Assembly: GCA_049790855.1 (NCBI GenBank)
Contig: JBAQZJ010000088.1
Span: 1 to 58,858 of the forward strand
Source: JACCRE01 sp049790855
GTDB lineage: Bacteria > Planctomycetota > Planctomycetia > Planctomycetales > Planctomycetaceae
Direction: 5' to 3'
DNA length: 58,858 nucleotides
The notes beneath the pieces were generated by a model. The model was given only the letters and a program-made list of their open reading frames with translations. It searched no databases and was not told the origin of the DNA. Every line of letters starts with the position of its first letter. Position 1 is the stretch's first letter. Of the stretch, positions 51,141 through 58,660 are shown one piece after another. A program made the position numbers and the translations under genes.

Positions 51141-51273
51141 CCGTGCTTCCAGTCCGTGAGCGTTCTTCGTTGACGTGGATCGAAGTCGTGATGTTGTATC
51201 GTGTTTCATGATCGCTGGCAGCCCCGGCCAGATCAAAGGGTGTGAGAATGATCCGCTGCCGAACCGACAGGGA

Positions 51274-53634
51274 TCAGAAAATGCCTTTCCTGAGACGGCG
51301 TTGGCCGCGCATTCCCTGACGCCTCTCGCGTTGAATCTTCGATAGAGTAAGATTTCGGGACGAGGATTGGGGATTCGTCGTATCTGCCAACAGGGCTACT
51401 CCAAGAACTGAAGCCGCCACGGCGCAGCCCACGAGACCGTCGAGCCAGTGGTTGTCCGGCTGGCCGGGACGGGGCTTCCATTCATCGACGGTGCGGCCGC
51501 GGCCTTCGGTGCGGACGCGGTATTCGGCCGTGAGATGCTCGGCGAACAGCCGATGCGCCTCCGGCTGCTGGCCATAGAGCGCCAGCGACCCCTTGTCGGC
51601 CATCGCCACCGCCAGTCGCGCGAAGACGAACGACTTCCAGAAGTTCGTGTCGAACGAGACGTGCCGCACGGCCCGCTTGCCCATCACCCCCGGAATCCGC
51701 CAGTTGAGACCGGTCCGATCGCCCGGCCGCCGCTTGTAGTCGGCGAACGGCAGGCTCGAGGCGCCCACGAACCGCCCGTGACAAGGCAGCAGCACCGCCG
51801 CATGCGGCGACTGCCGGCAGAACTGGTAGACGACGTCGGTCGAGGTGCCCCAGTTCGCGTCGATCAGGCAGCGTTCGATACGGAACGAGGCCCCGTCCTC
51901 CCGCTGCCATTCCCGCGTCAGCTGCCGCTCGGTCAGCATCTGCAGACCGGCATAAATCGCACCTTCGAGTCCCGTGCCCGGCGCCGTTGAGGCCAGCGTC
52001 TTCGTGACGTCCCGGAGCGTGAAGTAGGCCCGCTGAGGATCGGGCCAGGCGCCGTATTCGAGCACCGCGCCGCTGAAGTCCTCGCCCCAGCCGCAGACGA
52101 CGTAGAACAGCACCTTCTGCTGGACGTCGATGAACATCGTCAGGTGCTGGCAGCCGAGCGGCACGCGGCCTTTCGGCAGTCCGTTGAGCTTGGCAGCGAT
52201 CTGGTCGGCGGTCAGCTCGTTTTCGTCGGCCTGCACCTCCGGCAGCGGCTCGTTCTGGTATTCCGCCCAGAAGGCCGCCTCGTCCTGGAGCTTGAGATTC
52301 ATCGCATGCTGGATCGCCGAGAGCTCGTCGTAGTTGAACCGCTCCGGCCAGGCGATCGCCGCTCCGGCATCCATCTCAATACGGTGCCGGCGATAGAACG
52401 CCGTCGCCGCCGCACCGCCGTCCTCGTTGCGGAGGCCCTCAGCCCGGATCTCGGCGTAACGGTCCCAGAGCTTCGTCTCGGTCGGGAAGGCATAGACCAT
52501 TCGCGTCCGTTCACCCTGCCAGGCGGGATGGTGATCCCGGTTGAGAATGCGGTCCGCCATGTCGCCGGGCCGGATCACGGTACAGGGCATGATCCCGGAG
52601 ATCTTGTGCCCTGGTCCGGCGAGGCCGAGGACGGCACCGGCGAGGATGCTCTCCCGCTGCTGACATTGGGAGACGGAGCGGGCAGACTCGTCCGTCTGCG
52701 GATCGTCGAGCACGACGAGCGACGGCCGAACGCTCTTGCCGTCGGGCCGTTTGAACTTCATCCCGCGAATGCGGCCGGTGATTCCCGCGACCTTGATGAT
52801 CGCGCCGCTGGCAAGCGTCCGGCCGTCGGGACGCACCAGCAGGCCGAGCCGTTCATCCTCGCTCCAGCCCTGCGGCACGAGCGTCGGCAGCACGATCGAC
52901 TTGGCCGTCCAGCCGATATGCGTGCGTTCTCCGGCATAGAGCTGGCCGCCCGCGCGATTCGCGATCCCGTCAAGCGCCTGGATCGGATGACAGACCTCGG
53001 GATAGTCCGCCAGCAGCAGGTCGTTCGCATCGAGTTCGGTCTTGATCGATTCGAGCATGTCCATCGCATGCCCTTCGTCGCTGCCGATCAGGCAGACGAA
53101 CTCGCGGTGGCCGTTGAGGACCGCCCAGATGCAGGCGCACTCGCAGATCGTCGTCTTCCCCGAGCCGCGCGGCATCGCCATCGCGAACAGGCCGCCGTGC
53201 AGCACGGCCTGTTCGATCTTGCGGAGCACCTTGAGATGGTCCGGGGACCAGGCGAGGTGAAACGACTGCGGAAAATAGGCCTCGCAGAAGAACTGGAAGT
53301 TCGTCGCTGCCTGTGATCGTCGTTCGATCGCCGCGATCGCCGGCAATCTGCCGATGTCGCGTCCCGTGGCGGAGAGTTCGGCGCTGCGCCGAGCCGCCCG
53401 GTCCTTGTGCTGCTCATAGGACGAGACGGCGGGAGAGGGCTTCGGATGGTGCCTCCGGCCCGCCAGCCAGGCGACGTAGCGAAACAGGTCGACGTGCCGC
53501 CCGTCGCCGATCCGGAAGCCGGCACGTTGCCGATCGCGATAGAGCTGCCGCTCGCTCGTCACCTCACCGAGCGGCGTCGAGTTGAGCAGCCGGACGAGTT
53601 CGCTCGGTTTGAGCTGCCGGGGATCAATCGCCAC
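51274..53634 (-). CDS. Phage terminase large subunit
   Basis: A 786-residue packaging ATPase/nuclease. Walker A is AMPRGSGKTTICE (about 163-175) and Walker B LVVLDDPQTDES (about 310-320). The C-terminal nuclease region contains HLTMFIDVQQKVLFYVVCGWG, RIERCLIDANWGTSTDVVYQF and the late WLDGLVGCAVAAS. An N-terminal extension (1-65) has a small DNA-binding-like domain resembling the 70-residue protein encoded just upstream. It overlaps that gene by 11 nt. The protein is long for TerL because of the N-terminal domain. Confidence 0.9.
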   Translation of the reverse strand: MAIDPRQLKPSELVRLLNSTPLGEVTSERQLYRDRQRAGFRIGDGRHVDLFRYVAWLAGRRHHPKPSPAVSSYEQHKDRAARRSAELSATGRDIGRLPAIAAIERRSQAATNFQFFCEAYFPQSFHLAWSPDHLKVLRKIEQAVLHGGLFAMAMPRGSGKTTICECACIWAVLNGHREFVCLIGSDEGHAMDMLESIKTELDANDLLLADYPEVCHPIQALDGIANRAGGQLYAGERTHIGWTAKSIVLPTLVPQGWSEDERLGLLVRPDGRTLASGAIIKVAGITGRIRGMKFKRPDGKSVRPSLVVLDDPQTDESARSVSQCQQRESILAGAVLGLAGPGHKISGIMPCTVIRPGDMADRILNRDHHPAWQGERTRMVYAFPTETKLWDRYAEIRAEGLRNEDGGAAATAFYRRHRIEMDAGAAIAWPERFNYDELSAIQHAMNLKLQDEAAFWAEYQNEPLPEVQADENELTADQIAAKLNGLPKGRVPLGCQHLTMFIDVQQKVLFYVVCGWGEDFSGAVLEYGAWPDPQRAYFTLRDVTKTLASTAPGTGLEGAIYAGLQMLTERQLTREWQREDGASFRIERCLIDANWGTSTDVVYQFCRQSPHAAVLLPCHGRFVGASSLPFADYKRRPGDRTGLNWRIPGVMGKRAVRHVSFDTNFWKSFVFARLAVAMADKGSLALYGQQPEAHRLFAEHLTAEYRVRTEGRGRTVDEWKPRPGQPDNHWLDGLVGCAVAASVLGVALLADTTNPQSSSRNLTLSKIQRERRQGMRGQRRLRKGIF

Positions 53635-53836
53635 GCGCCGCCTCCAAGACGAGCCAGGCGGCGTAGCGGACGAGATTCAGCGTGCCGTCGCCGTTCATCG
53701 GGGCGCCGGCGGCGACGTCCGCTTCGAGCTGCTCGACCGTGATCGACCGGCCTCCGGCCTTCGAGAGCAGCTTCGCCGCGTCGGCGAGCGACAGCGCCGT
53801 CGGGCTGAGTCGGGGCTTCGACGGGGAATCGGTCAT
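53624..53836 (-). CDS. Small protein before TerL, terminase-small-subunit candidate
   Basis: 70 residues from ATG 53836 (MTDSPSKPRLSPTALSLADAAKLL). Its second half, SITVEQLEADVAAGAPMNGDGTLNLVRYAAWLVLE, resembles the TerL N-terminus (EVTSERQLYRDRQRAGFRIGDG-type and HVDLFRYVAWLAG), including the G-D-G-x-x-x-L-V/F-R-Y-A/V-A-W-L core. The position and HTH-like helices suggest DNA recognition for packaging, but it is shorter than most TerS proteins. It is translationally coupled to terL. Confidence 0.65.
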   Translation of the reverse strand: MTDSPSKPRLSPTALSLADAAKLLSKAGGRSITVEQLEADVAAGAPMNGDGTLNLVRYAAWLVLEAARGD

Positions 53837-54186
53837 CGCCTGGTCATCCGACGTGATGTGTGAATCGCGGCGGCCGCGTGCCGCAACGTGCGGCGCCGTG
53901 CCGCCCGGTTCGCCGTTTCTTGGGGCTCGGGCCGCCTCGTCGTTCGCGGCCCGGCACGGGCCCACGACGGGCCGCGTCGCGGGTCATTGGAGTGACGGTC
54001 GCGTCCACCGCCACCCGCGTTTCGCCTGCAAAAACGCGGGTGTGACGCAAATGACGCCGGTTTCGGAATCTTCTGAAATCGGTCGCGAACATGGCTGGAT
54101 GTGTCTCGGAAATCATGGCTTACATGTGTCACACGCGGGACGCACGGGCAACCCGCCAACGAACACCGCCAGCGACGGAGAACACG
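53837..54186. other. Divergent regulatory region between late and small early-type genes
   Basis: 350 bp without a gene. It holds GC-rich imperfect repeats (GCCGTGCCGC-type, 53875-53915) and the first of three conserved promoter-like cassettes on plus (54100-54186). It is the likely origin of transcription for the terminase gene on minus. Confidence 0.5.
54094..54126 (+). promoter_or_regulatory. Conserved promoter/operator-like cassette 1
   Basis: CATGGCTTACATG at 54114-54126, an inverted pair of CATG around GCTTA, lies 60 bp before the start of the 66-residue gene. The same motif at the same distance precedes two other small genes. A TGGATG-18-TTACAT can be read as a promoter, with a poorer -35 than the other copies. 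Confidence 0.55.
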
Positions 54187-54387
54187 ATGTACGAGACCTT
54201 CCAGGACGCGATTCGCGAGAACCTGACGCCGGCGGCGGTCGCTGCGATCGCTTGCCAGCTGCGATCGATCGACATCCCCAGCAACCGCGAAGTCGAAGGC
54301 GAGGTGAACGTCCTTGCCAAGGTGCTGATCGCGATGCTGGGGGCCGATGAATACAGCCGCCTCGTCGAAGACGAACTGGGATGGTGA
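54187..54387 (+). CDS. Small phage protein, unknown
   Basis: 66 residues (MYETFQDAIRENLTPAAVAAIACQL ... VNVLAKVLIAMLGADEYSRLVEDELGW). It is helical and acidic at the end, with no recognised family. GGAG lies before the ATG. It is the first of a run of very small plus-strand genes behind a conserved promoter-like cassette, a pattern typical of phage early accessory proteins. Confidence 0.65.
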   Translation: MYETFQDAIRENLTPAAVAAIACQLRSIDIPSNREVEGEVNVLAKVLIAMLGADEYSRLVEDELGW

Positions 54388-54477
54388 GCCGAAACGCCCG
54401 CCCGGGCGTCGCGGCGGACCGGTTCCCGCCGCCTGACGATGGCAGCCGACCATCCCTCCCCGACGAAAGGACGACCG

Positions 54478-54747
54478 ATGCCCGCGAACCTGACCGCGAC
54501 CGAGCGCCGAGTGACCCGCGAAGCAGCGCAGGCGCTCGTCGGCCGCACTATCCGACGCGTGTTCTACCTGCCCGCCCGCACAGCGGACGACTTGTACTGG
54601 GACCACCGGCCGCTCGTCCTCGAGTTTGACGACGGTACGACGCTCTACGCCGCTTGCGACGAGGAGGGGAACGACGCCGGGGCCATGTTCGTCGATCGGG
54701 GGCCGCACTTCCTCTGCCTCGGACGCCTGCCGGTCGAGGGGAGGTGA
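54478..54747 (+). CDS. Small phage protein, unknown
   Basis: 89 residues from ATG 54478 (MPANLTATERRVTREAAQALVGRTI). The centre reads PLVLEFDDGTTLYAACDEEGNDAGAMF, a strand-turn-strand pattern. No family is recognised. AAAGGA lies upstream of the start. It is followed 3 bp later by the GTG of the next gene, so the two are probably co-translated. Confidence 0.65.
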   Translation: MPANLTATERRVTREAAQALVGRTIRRVFYLPARTADDLYWDHRPLVLEFDDGTTLYAACDEEGNDAGAMFVDRGPHFLCLGRLPVEGR

Positions 54748-54750
54748 GCC

Positions 54751-55515
54751 GTGCCCGCCCTGTTGCATTTGCCGCCCGGCACGCGGTTCCGACAGCCCGA
54801 CCTGGGTCTGATCGGAACGCTGGTGCGGGTCAATGAGTGCTGCGCGATGGTCCGCGTCGACCAGCCCGAGCGCCTCGTCGCCATTCGCGGCAAGGGCGGC
54901 GCGACGCGGGAATTCTTCGCGCACCGGTCCACGCTCGTGGCGTGGACCCCGTCCGTGCGGGTCTTGCCTTTGGGGCAGACTCGCGTTGTTCCACCCCGTA
55001 ACGAAGGAGACGACACGATGGCGACGACCAAATCTCAGACGACCAGGAAGTCCTCCGCGAAATCGGCGGCCACGAAGACGACGCCGGCCAAGGCCACGAA
55101 ACCGACCAAGGCGAAATCCGGAAGCACCGAACGCAAACTCAGTGCCCTCGACGCGGCGGCGAAGCTGCTCGGCGAGGTGAACGCCCCGCTCACGGCGAAG
55201 GAGATGATCGAGACAATGGCCGCCCGCGGCTACTGGACCAGCCCCGGCGGCAAGACGCCGGAGGCGACGCTCTACGCCGCGATCATTCGTGAGATCGCGA
55301 AGAAGGGCAGCGACGCCCGGTTCCGGAAGCACGACCGAGGGCGGTTCGTGGCCAGCGCCGCACCCACCGCCAAGGCCAAGCCCGCCCCTACCAAGGCCCC
55401 GGCGAAGAAGCCCACCGCGAAGAAGCCCGCGAAGAAGACCACGACGAAATCGAAAACTGCGCCGGCCGACGGCACGGCGGGGCCGAAGGCCGTTTCCGAC
55501 CTGTTCAAGATCTGA
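54751..55515 (+). CDS. HARE-HTH domain protein with in-frame N-terminal extension
   Basis: A 254-residue frame starting at GTG 54751 (GGGGAGG upstream). Residues 1-89 (LLHLPPGTRFRQPDLGLIGTLVRV ...) look like a separate small protein. From Met90 (ATG 55018) comes a Lys/Ala/Thr-rich tail, then a HARE-HTH winged helix (ALDAAAKLLGEVNAPLTAKEMIETMAARGYW ... GKTPEATLYAAIIREI, about 130-195), then a histone H1-like Lys/Ala/Pro tail. The protein is probably a DNA-binding, nucleoid-type factor. A strong internal ribosome site suggests two products, 254 and 165 residues. Confidence 0.75.
   Translation: MPALLHLPPGTRFRQPDLGLIGTLVRVNECCAMVRVDQPERLVAIRGKGGATREFFAHRSTLVAWTPSVRVLPLGQTRVVPPRNEGDDTMATTKSQTTRKSSAKSAATKTTPAKATKPTKAKSGSTERKLSALDAAAKLLGEVNAPLTAKEMIETMAARGYWTSPGGKTPEATLYAAIIREIAKKGSDARFRKHDRGRFVASAAPTAKAKPAPTKAPAKKPTAKKPAKKTTTKSKTAPADGTAGPKAVSDLFKI
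55004..55020 (+). promoter_or_regulatory. Internal ribosome binding site for the short HARE-HTH product
   Basis: AAGGAGA at 55004-55010 lies 7 nt before ATG 55018, inside the longer frame. It is among the best Shine-Dalgarno matches in the window and argues that the 165-residue form is made independently. Confidence 0.65.
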
Positions 55516-55524
55516 GGGATCACC

Positions 55525-55713
55525 ATGACCACCGAACAACGAATCGCCGATGCCATTCGTGTCGTCGGCCTGAAGCTCGAAATGGCGATCGAAGAGGGCC
55601 ACCGGTCGAGCCACATCGACGCGAGCGACCTTCTGGAAGCGCTGTTCGCGGTCGCCGACGAACTCGACCCGCCGCTGGCGGAACCGCAAATGTCGGATCA
55701 ACCGTCGGATTGA
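55525..55713 (+). CDS. Small phage protein, unknown
   Basis: 62 residues (MTTEQRIADAIRVVGLKLEMAIEEGHRSSHIDASDLLEALFAVADEL...). It is predicted helical and acidic, with no recognised family. It lies 9 bp after the HARE-HTH stop and is probably in the same transcript, which ends at the terminator at 55739-55772. Confidence 0.62.
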   Translation: MTTEQRIADAIRVVGLKLEMAIEEGHRSSHIDASDLLEALFAVADELDPPLAEPQMSDQPSD

Positions 55714-55738
55714 TCGCCGCCCGCGGGTTCCCCGCGGC

Positions 55739-55772
55739 AACGCCCCACGGTTCGCCCGTGTGGGCGTTTTCT
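55739..55772 (+). terminator. Intrinsic terminator
   Basis: Stem AACGCCC-CACGG with loop TTCG and its complement (one-base bulge), followed by TTTTCTC. It ends the transcript of the preceding small genes. A near-identical terminator occurs at 56508-56542. Confidence 0.8.
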
Positions 55773-55935
55773 CGTGATCACGGCCGTTCCATCGCCGGTG
55801 GGAAAAGGACGCGGCACGGGGCGACGTGGGCGATTCCCGGCCGGGATTCTCGATCGCGCGAACGCGCGTTCGGCCAGCGAATTTCCACGCCGAAAGAACT
55901 TTCCGGAAATCCGAAAAAACATGGGAACGTCGGCT

Positions 55936-55965
55936 TGAGGCTGGTTCAGAATCATGGCTTACATG
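55936..55965 (+). promoter_or_regulatory. Conserved promoter/operator-like cassette 2
   Basis: TTGAGG (55935-55940), 18 bp and TTACAT form a promoter-like element. It contains CATGGCTTACATG (55953-55965), an inverted CATG pair, 57 bp before the ATG at 56023. Confidence 0.6.
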
Positions 55966-56022
55966 GGACATACGCGGAACGCAAACGAAAACGAACACGC
56001 CAACCAACGCACGGAGACGACC

Positions 56023-56235
56023 ATGACCAACGCCGACCTCGCCCGCCTGACGGGATTCACCAACCTCGATCGGATCGCCCATCGCCCCGACCGCCTCGAG
56101 CAGGCGATCGCCTTCGCCGGAGCGAAGCTCGACAGGCTCGAACCGAGTGTTCCGCTGCGGATCAAAGCCGCCCTCGCCGAATACGCGAAGCGGGCCACGC
56201 ACCTGCTCGAAACCCCCGAACGCTACGACGACTGA
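56023..56235 (+). CDS. Small phage protein, unknown
   Basis: 70 residues from ATG 56023 (MTNADLARLTGFTNLDRIAHRPDRLEQAIAFAGAKL ... IKAALAEYAKRATHLLETPERYDD). It is helical and has no recognised family. The longer frame starting at 55954 begins inside the promoter-like cassette and was rejected. It is followed after 30 bp by another small gene. Confidence 0.63.
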   Translation: MTNADLARLTGFTNLDRIAHRPDRLEQAIAFAGAKLDRLEPSVPLRIKAALAEYAKRATHLLETPERYDD

Positions 56236-56265
56236 AAACCACGAACCACCACACGGGAGCACGCC

Positions 56266-56487
56266 ATGCGCAACGTCACCATCATGGGAATCGAGTACGA
56301 CCGCCCGATCGACGCCGTGGACGCCTTGTTCTTCTACCCCGGCCGCGCGATTACCATCGGCGGCAAACATCTCATCGTCTCCGAAGAGGAATACGCCCGC
56401 ATTGAAAGCCTCGACTTGCAACCGGCACTCTGGTCCCGGAGCACGAAACACGGCGGTCTGATGTGCGTTCCGGGCAGGCACGGTTGA
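56266..56487 (+). CDS. Small phage protein, unknown
   Basis: 73 residues (MRNVTIMGIEYDRPIDAVDALFFYPGRAITIGG ... IVSEEEYARIESLDLQPALW ...). It contains alternating strands and a helix, with no recognised family. GGGAG lies 7 nt before the ATG. It ends just before the second terminator. Confidence 0.62.
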   Translation: MRNVTIMGIEYDRPIDAVDALFFYPGRAITIGGKHLIVSEEEYARIESLDLQPALWSRSTKHGGLMCVPGRHG

Positions 56488-56507
56488 ACCTCGAACCTGG
56501 ACGGCCG

Positions 56508-56542
56508 ACGCCCCACGTTTCGCACGTGCGGGCGTTTTCTCG
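56508..56542 (+). terminator. Intrinsic terminator
   Basis: Stem ACGCCCC-ACGT with a TTCG-type loop and its complement ACGT-GCGGGCGT, followed by TTTTCTCGTG. It is similar in sequence to the terminator at 55739-55772. Confidence 0.78.
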
Positions 56543-56685
56543 TGGGACGGGGAATCCGTCGCCCCGGCGGAAACGCCCCGACGTGGGCGAACGTGGGCGA
56601 CTCCACGTCGCGTCGGCGCGGTGGCCAGGAACGGGAGCATGCCGCCTCGGTGAGGACGGTCCTGATTCTGGAAAATCATGCGCAA

Positions 56686-56721
56686 TGCGGCTTGAGCCGT
56701 TCGGGAACGCATGGCTTCATG
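56686..56721 (+). promoter_or_regulatory. Conserved promoter/operator-like cassette 3
   Basis: TTGAGC, an 18-bp spacer and TTCATG (ending 56721), with CATGGCTTCATG at 56710-56721, 51 bp before the ATG at 56773. This is the third copy of the motif. Confidence 0.55.
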
Positions 56722-56772
56722 TGCATGTCGCGTCGAACGCGCCCCCAAGGAAACCTCGAACGGAAGACGATC

Positions 56773-56964
56773 ATGACCCAGCACACCCTGGAACGCATCG
56801 CCGAATACATCCGAAGTAGCGATCTCCCCCGGAAGGAGCAGAAGCTCGACGGACTGCGGGCGGCGTACTACAAGCGACGTAACCTCACGCTCGTGGGCGA
56901 CGTGCTGATGCATGACGGCATCGCGATCGACCCGTCCGAGCTGGAAAACGGGTATTGGCTGTAA
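56773..56964 (+). CDS. Small phage protein, unknown
   Basis: 63 residues from ATG 56773 (MTQHTLERIAEYIRSSDLPRKEQKL ... YYKRRNLTLVGDVLMHDGIAIDPSELENGYWL). No family is recognised. The longer frame from 56542 runs through the intergenic cassette and was rejected. It converges with the ParB-methyltransferase gene. Confidence 0.62.
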   Translation: MTQHTLERIAEYIRSSDLPRKEQKLDGLRAAYYKRRNLTLVGDVLMHDGIAIDPSELENGYWL

Positions 56965-57020
56965 TCCCGGTCGCCGATCCTCCCGCGGAGTCCTCGGCGA
57001 TCGTGTGTTCCGTTCCGGCA

Positions 57021-58322
57021 TCATTCGCCCCCGACCCGTTCCGCTTTCCGCCCGGTGAACTGCTCGTAGCGCTGGACGATCACGTCGCAGTAGAGCGGGT
57101 CGAGTTCCATCAGGAGCGCCTTCCGGCTCGTCTGTTCGGCTCCGATCAGCGTGCTCCCCGAGCCGCCGAACAGGTCGAGGACGTGCTCGCCGGGACGCGA
57201 GGAGTACTGCATTGCCCGCACGGCCAGCTCCACCGGCTTCTCGGTGAGATGGACCATGCTCTGCGGGTTGACCTTCTTGACGTGCCACAGGTCGGTCGCG
57301 TTGTTGGGCCCGAAGAACGCATGGCCCGCCCCCTCCTTCCAGCCGTAGAAGCACCACTCGTGCGCGCCCATATAATCTTTGCGCGTTAATACCGGATGCT
57401 GCTTGTCCCAGATGATCGCCTGGGAGAAGTAGAGGCCGTGCTTTTTGAGGAACGGCGGGTAGTTCGCGCAGTTCGCATAGCCGCCCCAGATGTAGAAGCC
57501 GCGGCCGGCCACGAGCACCCGCGCGGCGTTGCCGAACCAGACGTCGAGCAGCCGATCGAACTCTTCGTCGCTGACGAAGTCGTTCGCGAGCGGCCGGTCC
57601 TTGGCCCGCAGTTTTTTGCCGGTCGGTTTCGCCTTCTCGGGATGCCGTTCGACGTCCAGCTTCTGGTGATGCGTCGTCCCCTGGAACGACGACAGGCCGG
57701 CGGCGATGGCGTTGTTGCTCCGCGGCTCGACTTTCACGTTGTAAGGCGGGTCCATATTGACGAGATGAATCGGCTCGCCGTCGAGCAGCCGGTCGAGATC
57801 GTCAATGCTGCCGCTGTCGCCGCAAAGCAGACGGTGCTCGCCGAGCAGCCACAGGTCGCCCAGTTGCGTGATCGCCTCGTCGGGCGGCGCGGGCACCTCG
57901 TCCGGATCGCAGTTTCCCTCCTTCAATTCCGGATTGAGGATCTTGTTCAGCTCATCGGGATCGAAACCGAGCAGGTCGAGATCGAAGTCGAGGCCCTGCA
58001 GGTCGGCGAGTTCGATGGGGAGCAGATCGTAGTTCCAGTCGGCAATCGTCGCCGTCTGGTTGTCGGCGATGCGGTAGGCCTTGATCTGCGCCGGCGTGAG
58101 ATCCTTGGCGACATGCACCGGCACTTTTTCCATGCCAAGCTGCTGGGCGGCCTTGTAGCGGGTGTGACCGACGATGATTACGCCTTCCTCGTCGACGACG
58201 ATCGGCTGGCGAAAGCCGAACTCGCGGATCGAGGCCACGACCGCCGCGACAGCGTCGTCGTTGAGACGGGGGTTGTTTTCGTAGGGACGGATCGACGTGA
58301 GGGAACGCAGTTCGATCTGCAT
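57021..58322 (-). CDS. ParB/Srx-DNA methyltransferase fusion
   Basis: 433 residues from ATG 58322 (GGAG upstream). Residues 1-100 are a ParB/sulfiredoxin-like domain (IRPYENNPRLNDDAVAAVVASI, VVDEEGVIIVGHTRYKAAQQLG, ADNQTATIADWNYD). Residues about 160-433 are a DNA amino-methyltransferase with catalytic DPPY (in NMDPPYNV) before the AdoMet motif (VLDLFGGSGSTLIGAEQ), the beta-type order, so the product is N6-methyladenine or N4-methylcytosine. Phage fusions of this type commonly modify phage DNA against restriction or affect packaging and replication. No cognate endonuclease is nearby. Confidence 0.9.
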   Translation of the reverse strand: MQIELRSLTSIRPYENNPRLNDDAVAAVVASIREFGFRQPIVVDEEGVIIVGHTRYKAAQQLGMEKVPVHVAKDLTPAQIKAYRIADNQTATIADWNYDLLPIELADLQGLDFDLDLLGFDPDELNKILNPELKEGNCDPDEVPAPPDEAITQLGDLWLLGEHRLLCGDSGSIDDLDRLLDGEPIHLVNMDPPYNVKVEPRSNNAIAAGLSSFQGTTHHQKLDVERHPEKAKPTGKKLRAKDRPLANDFVSDEEFDRLLDVWFGNAARVLVAGRGFYIWGGYANCANYPPFLKKHGLYFSQAIIWDKQHPVLTRKDYMGAHEWCFYGWKEGAGHAFFGPNNATDLWHVKKVNPQSMVHLTEKPVELAVRAMQYSSRPGEHVLDLFGGSGSTLIGAEQTSRKALLMELDPLYCDVIVQRYEQFTGRKAERVGGE

Positions 58323-58341
58323 GCGGGGTTCTCCGGGACGG

Positions 58342-58593
58342 TCAGGCGTGATCGGGGGTGTCGTCAATCGGCATCGGAAACGAACACGGGTCCGTCGTTT
58401 CGAGGTCGGCCTCGAGCCGCCGGAGCCGACGCCACTCGCGGAGCGGCACGAGGATGACCTCGGCCCGCCGGTAGCGGCGGACAATCACCGGTTCGCCGGA
58501 CCGGGCGACCTGGCGGACCGTGAAGCCCAGCGATCCCCGCAGTTCGGTGACGCCGACCTCGAACTCGAACGACGATTCCCGGTCGCGGGCCAT
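58342..58593 (-). CDS. Phd/YefM-antitoxin-like small protein
   Basis: 83 residues (MARDRESSFEFEVGVTELRGSLGFTVRQVARSGEPVIVRRYRRAEVILVPLREW ...). The strand-helix-strand core V-x-E-L-R-x-x-L-G-x-x-x-x-x-V-A-R-S-G-E-P-V-I-V with A-E-V-I-L-V-P resembles the DNA-binding domain of Phd/YefM antitoxins. No toxin gene is adjacent; downstream is the ParB-methyltransferase. It may be a solitary phage regulator. Confidence 0.62.
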   Translation of the reverse strand: MARDRESSFEFEVGVTELRGSLGFTVRQVARSGEPVIVRRYRRAEVILVPLREWRRLRRLEADLETTDPCSFPMPIDDTPDHA

Positions 58594-58660
58594 CGGACAT
58601 TCCGGTCCTGTACAAGAAAGAAAGTCAGCCCCATTCCGCGACGGTTCCCCGTGGCGTAAC

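Larger units (their letters stand above)
55714..56022. other. Intergenic cassette 2: terminator, spacer, promoter-like motif
   Basis: 309 bp with no gene. It starts with the terminator at 55739-55772, has a spacer with GACGTGGGCGA (about 55823-55833) and ends with the CATGGCTTACATG cassette. The order matches that at 56488-56772. Confidence 0.55.
56488..56772. other. Intergenic cassette 3: terminator, spacer, promoter-like motif
   Basis: 285 bp without a gene, with the same layout as 55714-56022: terminator, then GACGTGGGCGAACGTGGGCGA (56580-56600 region), then a promoter-like cassette with CATGGCTTCATG. Confidence 0.55.

Noticed and set aside
53833..57357. Minus-strand open frame of more than 1100 codons opposite the small phage genes
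   Set aside because: Arg/Gly/Pro-rich translation with no family similarity. It overlaps the plus-strand genes that have ribosome sites and the ParB-methyltransferase 3' end; it is a GC-rich shadow.
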